Shown piece after piece: positions 58,188-64,000 of a stretch of 64,000 bases of DNA (within the stretch, counting starts at the first letter, position 1; every line of letters begins with the position of its first letter). The DNA is taken from positions 124,001 through 188,000 of the forward strand of contig NZ_FOYL01000014.1 in the NCBI RefSeq assembly GCF_900115955.1, given 5' to 3'. Origin of the DNA: Lentzea waywayandensis. Its GTDB lineage: Bacteria > Actinomycetota > Actinomycetes > Mycobacteriales > Pseudonocardiaceae. The notes under the pieces were generated by a model. It ran no database searches. It had not been told where the DNA came from and saw only the letters and a list, made by a program, of their open reading frames with translations. The position numbers and the translations under genes were made by a program.

Positions 58188-59390
58188 ATGTACCTGTCCA
58201 CGATCGACAAACCGAAGTCAGCGAACTGGAAAGGGCTGAGCGGCAACGTCTTCGCGCTCGGCACGGTCAGCCTGATCACCGACGTGTCGTCGGAGATGGT
58301 GGCCGCGATCCTGCCGCTGTACCTGGTCATCGGCCTCCAGCTCAGTCCGGCCGCGTACGGGCTGATCGACGGCGTCTACACCGGCGCCACCACCCTGCTC
58401 AGACTCGCCGGCGGCTATCTCGCCGACCGGACGAACAAGCGCAAGGCCGTCGCGGGCTTCGGTTACGGGCTCTCCGCCGCGGCCAAGCTCGGGCTCCTGG
58501 CCGCCGGCAACTCCCTGACCGCACTGGGTTTCGTGATCACCGCAGACCGCGCGGGCAAAGGTCTGCGGACCGCGCCACGCGACGCGCTGATCACTCTCTC
58601 GACCCCCAGCGGTGACCTGGGCCGGGCGTTCGGCGTGCATCGGGCGATGGACGGCATCGGCGCGTTCGCCGGGCCGCTGGTCGCGATGGCCGTGCTCGCG
58701 GCCTCCGCCCAGTCGTTCGACGCCGTTTTCGTCACCAGCTTCTGCATCGCCGCGTTCGGCGTGCTGGTCCTCGTGCTCTACGTCCGGGACCGGCCGGAAC
58801 CCGTGCGGCGCAAGGAACCTCTCAAGCTCACCCTGCTCAAGGACCCCGCCGTCCGGAAGATCGTGCTGGCCGCGTCACTGCTCGGCCTGGTCACCATCGG
58901 CGACGGGTTCGTGTACCTGTTGCTGCAGAAGCGCGAAGGGCTGGCGTTCGGCTGGTTCCCGCTGCTGGCCGTGGGCACGAGCCTGGTGTACCTGCTGCTC
59001 GCCGCACCGCTGGGCGCGCTCGCCGACCGCGTCGGCAGGCTCAAGGTCATGCTGGCCGGATACGGCGCGCTGACCGCCGTCTACCTGTTGCTGCACGGAC
59101 CGCTGGGCGGCTGGCCGCTCCTTGTGCTGGTCGTGGTGCTGTACGGCGTCTTCTACGCGTGCACGGACGGCGTGCTGATGGCGCTCGCGGGCCCGGTCCT
59201 GCCGGAACGCCTGCGCACCACCGGCATCGCGCTGATCCAAAGTGGACAGGCGCTCGCCTACCTCGGCTCGTCCGTGCTGTTCGGCCTCGCCTGGCAGTTC
59301 TGGAGCCCCGAGGCCGCCACCAGGATCGCCGCCGTCGCGGTGGTCTGCGCCCTGATCGCCACCGCCGCACTGCTGGGACGCCGCAAATGA
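58188..59390 (+). CDS. MFS transporter
   Basis: A 400-residue permease with about 11-12 helices. Typical parts are GTVSLITDVSSEMVAAILPLYLV, DRAGKGLRTAPRDALI and a central loop near residue 195. This N-terminal signature occurs in MFS proteins of unknown substrate. ATG at 58188 has GGAGG 7 bases upstream; ATG 58185 is too close to it. Overlaps the next gene by 4 bases (ATGA). Confidence 0.85.
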   Translation: MYLSTIDKPKSANWKGLSGNVFALGTVSLITDVSSEMVAAILPLYLVIGLQLSPAAYGLIDGVYTGATTLLRLAGGYLADRTNKRKAVAGFGYGLSAAAKLGLLAAGNSLTALGFVITADRAGKGLRTAPRDALITLSTPSGDLGRAFGVHRAMDGIGAFAGPLVAMAVLAASAQSFDAVFVTSFCIAAFGVLVLVLYVRDRPEPVRRKEPLKLTLLKDPAVRKIVLAASLLGLVTIGDGFVYLLLQKREGLAFGWFPLLAVGTSLVYLLLAAPLGALADRVGRLKVMLAGYGALTAVYLLLHGPLGGWPLLVLVVVLYGVFYACTDGVLMALAGPVLPERLRTTGIALIQSGQALAYLGSSVLFGLAWQFWSPEAATRIAAVAVVCALIATAALLGRRK

Positions 59391-60343
59391 ACAAGCGCCT
59401 GCTGATCACGCTGACCGCCGCCGTCCTGCTCGGCGGCGTCGCCGTCGGCTACACCGCGCTGTCCGGTGCCACACCCGAGAACGCCGCGCAGTCCGTCCCG
59501 ACCGGCGCGGGCCCGCGGCTGATGGTCCTGAGCAACGGCAAGCTGTCCACGGTGTCCCGCACCGATCCGGCAGGCTCGCGGGAGGTCACCGAGCAGCGCT
59601 GCGACCGCGTGTACTCGGCCGCGGGCACGATCTCCTGCCTGCGGCCGGCCGGAGCGTTGAAGGCCAGCGAACTCGCTGTGCTCGACAGCGACCTCGAGGA
59701 ACTCAGAACCGTTCCGCTGACCGGTTTCCCGAACCGCACGCGCGTGTCGGCCAGTGGCCGGATGGTGGCGTGGACGTTGTTCGTGGACGGGCATTCCTAC
59801 GCCGCCAACGGTTTCTCCACCAGCACGGGCATCCTCGACACGAAGACCGGCGCGCTGGTCACGTCGCTGGAGGAGTTCGCCGTCGAAGGCATGCCCCAGC
59901 GACCGGTCGACACGAACTACTGGGGCGTCACGTTCACCGCCGACGACAACCGCTTCTACGCCACCATGTCCACCGGCGGCCACCGCTACCTGCTCGAAGG
60001 CGATTTCGCGGCGCGCAAGGTCCGCCCGCTGACCGACGCGGACAACGTCGAGTGCCCGTCGCTGTCCCCGGACGGCACCCGCATCGCCTACAAGAAGGCG
60101 GTGGACGGCGACCCGCAGAAGGGCTGGCGGGTGTCCGTGCTCGACCTCGCGACGCGCAGGATCACCGAACTCGCCGAGACCCGCAGCATCGACGACCAGC
60201 CGGCCTGGGTCGACGACAGGACGGTCGCGTACGGCATCCAGCGCGACGACGGCCTGAACGACGTGTGGGCCGTGCCCGCCGACGGCACCGGAGCGCCCGC
60301 TGTCCTGGTTCCGGAAGCAAGCTCACCGGCGCCCATCAGCTAG
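59387..60343 (+). CDS. Membrane-anchored TolB-like beta-propeller protein
   Basis: A 318-residue protein with an N-terminal membrane or signal segment (residues 5-24) and WD40-like/TolB repeats (CPSLSPDGTRIAYKKAVDGDPQKGWRVSVLDLATRRITELAETRSIDDQPAWVDDRTVAYGI). It likely binds a partner on the outer face. ATGA-coupled to the MFS gene, so it forms a three-gene unit with the phosphatase and the transporter. Confidence 0.8.
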   Translation: MNKRLLITLTAAVLLGGVAVGYTALSGATPENAAQSVPTGAGPRLMVLSNGKLSTVSRTDPAGSREVTEQRCDRVYSAAGTISCLRPAGALKASELAVLDSDLEELRTVPLTGFPNRTRVSASGRMVAWTLFVDGHSYAANGFSTSTGILDTKTGALVTSLEEFAVEGMPQRPVDTNYWGVTFTADDNRFYATMSTGGHRYLLEGDFAARKVRPLTDADNVECPSLSPDGTRIAYKKAVDGDPQKGWRVSVLDLATRRITELAETRSIDDQPAWVDDRTVAYGIQRDDGLNDVWAVPADGTGAPAVLVPEASSPAPIS

Positions 60344-60401
60344 ATCGACAGGATTGGGCGAACCGTACCGAGTGGCGCGCACGCAAGCCGGGCCAGACGG
60401 G

Positions 60402-60710
60402 CTAGACGGGCAGGGGACGCATCCGGTCCGGCATGTGCGCGCGCAGCGTGTCGTGCAACGCGCACACTTCGTCGGCGTCCAGCAGCACGGACCCCGTCTC
60501 GCACGCCAGCACCGCCTCGCCGGTGCGCTGGTCGGGCACGTACCGCAGTTCCACGTCCGGCACGGTGCACGACTCCGCCTGACGAATCGCGGCCAGCAAC
60601 TCCGACACCCGTTCGTACCCCAGCCGCGCGCTCCAACGCGACGCGGCCAGGGGACGAACGAATAACCGGAGTCCTCCAGCGGATCGGCGAACCTCGACGC
60701 ACGACAACAC
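60402..60710 (-). CDS. Small hypothetical protein, 102 residues
   Basis: Not recognised. GTG at 60710 is preceded by AGGAGG at about 9 bases, which supports expression. The sequence is soluble with two cysteines late in the protein (LACETGSVLLDADEVCALHD). No membrane segment. Convergent to the TolB-like gene with no visible terminator between them. Confidence 0.6.
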   Translation of the reverse strand: MLSCVEVRRSAGGLRLFVRPLAASRWSARLGYERVSELLAAIRQAESCTVPDVELRYVPDQRTGEAVLACETGSVLLDADEVCALHDTLRAHMPDRMRPLPV

Positions 60711-60791
60711 CGCTCACTACCTCCTACACAAGCTCACCAGGGAGCCTAGTCAGCGATGTCCGTTTTCAGCGTCGGGTGTCACCCGTTCGGT

Positions 60792-62078
60792 TCATTGGTA
60801 GCAGGGCTTCTCGAACTTGAAATCTTTTGCCGTGGAACCGGTGAAGAAGTCCTCTACCAGCGTCACTCCGGTCGGAGCGGCGTCGTCGGGCTTGTAGAGG
60901 GTCGACTGACGGAACAGTGCGTCCTGGGGCGAAGCGGAGAAATTACCCGCACCCGAAGGAAGCATGCCCTCGTAGTCCACAGAGGTGAGCTGGCGCACAG
61001 CGGCGAGCACACCGGCACGCGTCAGATCCTTGTTCGAGGCAGCCTTCTCCAGCGCGGCCTTGAGCGGGTACGCCCACACCCAACCGGCGGTGTAGCCGTC
61101 GTTCGGCGTCACGCCGGGCAGCGCGGCCCGCATCGCGGTGTGTCCCACGGACTCGGTGTTCCACGCCTTCCACGGCGCCGACTGCATGTACAGCGCCTTG
61201 ATCGCGGGAGCGGCCGGCGACTTGAGCAGGCCGGGATTCCACGTCGGCGAGGTGCCGATGAACTTGCCCTTGAAGCCACGGGCGGCGGCCTGGCCGATGA
61301 TCACGGCCGCGTCGGTCGGTCCGGTCGTCAGGATCACCAGGTCCGGCTTCTTCGACACGACGGCGTCGATCGCCCCGCCCTGGTTGTCCTGACCGCTCTG
61401 GGTGGTCACGTTCTCGAACGTCAGCCCGCGCTTCTCGGCCGCGATCTTCGCTCCGGCCGCCGCGTCGTCGCCGTAGTCACCGGCGAGGTGCACGGCCATC
61501 ACGGACTTCACGCCCATCTTCTCGGCGGCGTAGTCGACGGTGTTCATCGACTCGACGCAGTAGTTCGCGCCGGACTCCAGCACGACCTCCTCGTGGCCCC
61601 ACAACGAGGTCCACGACGCCGGCACCGAGACCATGGGGGTCTTCTCGAGGTCCGGCAGGATCGCGACGGTCGTGGGAGAGCCCAGCGTCTGGGTCAGCGC
61701 CAGGATGTTGCCCTTGATCTCCTGGTAGACCTGGTTGTGGATCTGCGGGTTGTACTTGTTGTCCTTGACGTACTTGGTGACGTCGATCTCGTAGCCGCCG
61801 ATGCCGCCCTTGTCGTTCACGCGCTTCCAGAACGCCTTCTGCGAGTCCGTGATCGGCACGGCCAGCGTCTTGAACGGGCCTTCGGTGAGGTCCGAGATGG
61901 TGCCGAGGTAGATGCAGCCCTTGGACTTGTCTACGGCGTTGGGGCAGGCCTCCTTCGTCACTCCGGCGTCGACCTTGATGCCGCCCGCGCCCTCCTGCGG
62001 CGCCGCGCCATCCCCTCCTCGACACGAGGCGAGCAGCAACGCCCCAACCAGTATTGCTCCGAGTCTCTTACCAGACAT
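60792..62078 (-). CDS. Branched-chain amino-acid-type ABC substrate-binding lipoprotein
   Basis: A 428-residue lipoprotein (lipobox LASC, Cys19) of the Leu/Ile/Val-binding type 1 fold (YLGTISDLTEGPFKTLAVPITDSQKAFWKRVNDKGGIGG, GGAIDAVVSKKPDLVILTTGPTDAAVIIGQAAARG). The ligand may be a branched-chain amino acid, urea or an aromatic acid. Last gene of the livH-livM-binding protein run. Confidence 0.88.
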   Translation of the reverse strand: MSGKRLGAILVGALLLASCRGGDGAAPQEGAGGIKVDAGVTKEACPNAVDKSKGCIYLGTISDLTEGPFKTLAVPITDSQKAFWKRVNDKGGIGGYEIDVTKYVKDNKYNPQIHNQVYQEIKGNILALTQTLGSPTTVAILPDLEKTPMVSVPASWTSLWGHEEVVLESGANYCVESMNTVDYAAEKMGVKSVMAVHLAGDYGDDAAAGAKIAAEKRGLTFENVTTQSGQDNQGGAIDAVVSKKPDLVILTTGPTDAAVIIGQAAARGFKGKFIGTSPTWNPGLLKSPAAPAIKALYMQSAPWKAWNTESVGHTAMRAALPGVTPNDGYTAGWVWAYPLKAALEKAASNKDLTRAGVLAAVRQLTSVDYEGMLPSGAGNFSASPQDALFRQSTLYKPDDAAPTGVTLVEDFFTGSTAKDFKFEKPCYQ

Positions 62079-62091
62079 GGGGATTCTCTCC

Positions 62092-63210
62092 TCAGTACGA
62101 GAACGGCCAGGTGCGCCAGTAGTTGCGGACGCGGACCCAGATGCCGAACAACCCGCGTGGCTCGACGATGAGGAACACGATGATGAGCACGCCGTAGAGC
62201 ACGGCCTCCAACTGGAAGACCGTGATCACGCCGGTCGCGTCACCACTGATGAACGGCAGCACCGTGGGGAGTTCCCTGGTGATGCGTGGCAGCAAGGTGA
62301 TGAAGAGCGCGCCCATGATCGCTCCGGAGATGGTGCCCGCGCCGCCGATGAGCACCATCGCGATGTACTGCACTGACAACAGCAGGTTGAACGAGCCCGG
62401 ATCGAAGAACCCGTTCACCACGAACAACAACGCGCCCGCGACACCCGCGTAGAACGAGGACACCGCGAACGCCAGGACCTTGTACTTCGTCAGGTCGACG
62501 CCGATCACCGACGCGGCCAGGTCCCGGTCCCGCACCGCCGCGAACGCCCGCCCGACCCGCGAGCGCACCAGATTCCGCGCCAGCACACCGAAGATCACCA
62601 GCAGCACGAACATCAGCAGGTACAGCTGCTGTGCCGCCGTGAACATCCCGTTGTCCTGATCCAGCCGCACCCCGAAGAGCTCCGGCACGGCCGCGGGCCG
62701 TCCGACTCCCGGGCCGCCGGTCAGCGACGTCCACTCCCGGAACACGTGCTCTCCCAGGAAGACCAGCCCCAGCGTCACGATCGCGAGGTAGAGGCCCCGC
62801 AGCCGCACCGCCACCGGCGCCACCAGGACGCCGAAGAGCGCGGCCACCAATCCCGAGGCCAGCAGCCAGATCGGCAGCGACGTGATGCCGAAGCCGATCA
62901 CCCGCCCGGTCTCGGGGCCGCTCAAAGCCGCGCCCGTGTACGCACCGATCGCGAGGAAGAACGCGTGCCCCAACGAGACCTGGCCCGCGTAGCCCGTGAC
63001 GATGTTCAGCCCGATCGCACCGATCGCCGCCACGAACCCGGTGGCGAGCAACTGCAGCAGATCGTCGGTGATCATGAACGGCAGCACCAGTGCGACAACG
63101 ACGAGTCCGCCCGACCACGCGCGTTTGGGACGCGTGTTCAGGAAACCCATGTCCTGCTTGTAAGAGGTGTACAGCTCTGGCCTGCCCTTGATGGTCGTTG
63201 GCCTCTTCAC
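62092..63210 (-). CDS. livM: Branched-chain amino-acid-type ABC permease
   Basis: A 372-residue LivM-type permease with about ten membrane helices. Diagnostic regions are GLNIVTGYAGQVSLGHAFFLAIGAYTGA and SRVGRAFAAVRDRDLAASVIGVDLTKYKVLAFAVSSFYAGVAGAL. GTG at 63208-63210 follows AGGAGG and overlaps the upstream gene's stop. Confidence 0.92.
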   Translation of the reverse strand: MKRPTTIKGRPELYTSYKQDMGFLNTRPKRAWSGGLVVVALVLPFMITDDLLQLLATGFVAAIGAIGLNIVTGYAGQVSLGHAFFLAIGAYTGAALSGPETGRVIGFGITSLPIWLLASGLVAALFGVLVAPVAVRLRGLYLAIVTLGLVFLGEHVFREWTSLTGGPGVGRPAAVPELFGVRLDQDNGMFTAAQQLYLLMFVLLVIFGVLARNLVRSRVGRAFAAVRDRDLAASVIGVDLTKYKVLAFAVSSFYAGVAGALLFVVNGFFDPGSFNLLLSVQYIAMVLIGGAGTISGAIMGALFITLLPRITRELPTVLPFISGDATGVITVFQLEAVLYGVLIIVFLIVEPRGLFGIWVRVRNYWRTWPFSY

Positions 63211-64000
63211 AGCCGTTCCACCTCCTTCTTGCCGAATAGTCCGTACGGTCTGACGAGCAAAACGAGCAGCATCAACGCGTACGGCGCGACCAGCCCGAAG
63301 TTCGATCCGAGCCACGGCGCGAAATCACCCTGGTAGGTGCCGAAGAGCGACTCGACGACACCGACCGCGAGCCCGCCGACCACCGCCCCGCCCAACGACT
63401 CCAGGCCGCCGAGGATGATCGCGGGCAACGCCTTCAGCGCCACGATCCAGAGCTGCTGGTCGACACCGGCGCCCGTCGCGACGAACACGCCGGCCAGCGC
63501 GGCGAGCCCGCCCGCCAGCGCCCACGACAGCGCGAACACCGACCCGACCGAGATCCCCTGCGCCAGCGCGACCTCCTGGTCGTAGGCGACGGCCCGCATC
63601 GCGAGCCCGATCCGCGAGTAGCGGAAGAACGCGAACAGCGCGACCGTCACGACAGCGGTCGTCGCGATCATCACCAGATACCGCTGCTGCACCTCGGCGC
63701 CCAGGAAGTTCACCGTGTTCAGGCCCCACGGGTCACCGACCTGCCGGACGTCGAGGCCGATGAACGCGTTCGTCACCACCCTGACCACGACGTCCACGCC
63801 GATGGTGATGATCGCGACCACGAACACCGGTTTGCCGACCATCGGCCGCAGCACCGTGCGTTCGACTCCCAGCGCCAGCACCGCGATCACCACGGCGGCC
63901 ACGAGAACCGCGCCGACGAACGACACCGCGGGTGAGAGGTACGAGACCAGCACCGCGCCCGCCAGCATGAACGCCGGCTGCGCGAAGCTGATCACCTGCG
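63207..64000 (-). CDS. livH: Branched-chain amino-acid-type ABC permease, 5' end beyond window
   Basis: LivH-type permease, about 264 residues visible. The conserved block YSRIGLAMRAVAYDQEVALAQGISVGSVFALSWALAGGLAALAGV is present, and the C-terminal sequence VRPYGLFGKKEVERL is complete. Reading continues past 64000 into GQVISFAQPAF, which corresponds to the middle of the first third of the protein, so the start and likely the ATPase genes lie outside. Confidence 0.9.
   Translation of the reverse strand, partial: QVISFAQPAFMLAGAVLVSYLSPAVSFVGAVLVAAVVIAVLALGVERTVLRPMVGKPVFVVAIITIGVDVVVRVVTNAFIGLDVRQVGDPWGLNTVNFLGAEVQQRYLVMIATTAVVTVALFAFFRYSRIGLAMRAVAYDQEVALAQGISVGSVFALSWALAGGLAALAGVFVATGAGVDQQLWIVALKALPAIILGGLESLGGAVVGGLAVGVVESLFGTYQGDFAPWLGSNFGLVAPYALMLLVLLVRPYGLFGKKEVERL

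Overview
The window is high-GC DNA from a filamentous actinobacterium. Gene order and families point to the Pseudonocardiales (Saccharothrix, Lentzea or Lechevalieria-like), but the genus is an inference. The main markers are a gcvH-garA-ftsR-DUF151-mcdR-gcvP block in the same order as Mycobacterium tuberculosis Rv1826-Rv1832, an rsbW(usfX)-sigF pair, a WhiB3/WhiD-type protein, many GTG starts, and 4-bp stop/start overlaps in most operons. No CRISPR array, prophage, plasmid origin or large secondary-metabolite cluster is visible. One IS5-family element is present at 21.9-22.9 kb.

Layout. 0-5.5 kb: glycine cleavage and central-metabolism control on the minus strand, with a tandem glycine riboswitch before gcvP and the FHA protein GarA after gcvH. 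5.6-9.6 kb: a stress-response hub made of an ANTAR protein, a STAS anti-anti-sigma factor, a kinase-STAS fusion, RsbW, SigF and a WhiB protein. Three sites of the form GTTT(or GTGT)-N16/17-GGGTAC lie before the STAS gene, rsbW-sigF and whiB, suggesting a local SigF circuit. 9.6-13.8 kb: argS, a membrane metallopeptidase, a DUF4383 protein, a short methyltransferase and tRNA-Glu(CTC). 14-20.9 kb: a divergent PucR regulator and a tightly coupled symporter / ureohydrolase / ThDP decarboxylase / aldehyde dehydrogenase operon that fits catabolism of 2-ketoarginine through 4-guanidinobutyrate to GABA and urea.

20.8-24.9 kb: an MpaB-type oxygenase, an IS element inserted exactly at a neighbour's stop codon, a gene interrupted by a seven-C homopolymer frameshift, and a quinone oxidoreductase. 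24.9-29.1 kb: an ECF sigma / zinc anti-sigma pair (SigL/RslA-like), a DUF1996 protein, GntR and VOC genes, and a second RslA-like gene that has lost the zinc-binding segment but keeps a matching TGAACC-N16-CGT promoter. 29.2-32.5 kb: a GntR / aldolase-type / IlvD-Edd dehydratase operon for a sugar acid. 32.5-36.9 kb: hydrolase and TetR, small proteins, and a secreted multidomain sugar dehydrogenase. 37-42.1 kb: an ABC importer operon ending in its LacI regulator, with an AAACGTTT operator in the promoter region.

42.3-46.9 kb: acyl-CoA ligase, molybdopterin oxidoreductase and a dehydrogenase lacking its N-terminal domain. 47-54.4 kb: MASE1 membrane protein, serine hydrolase, a large LuxR/ATPase regulator, a secreted tripeptidyl-peptidase-type hydrolase and DUF3237. 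54.4-60.7 kb: TetR, PHP phosphoesterase, a protein resembling part of a radical-SAM enzyme, a secreted phosphatase-MFS-TolB-like operon and a small protein. 60.8-64 kb: a branched-chain amino-acid-type ABC importer (binding protein, LivM, start of LivH) that runs off the window.
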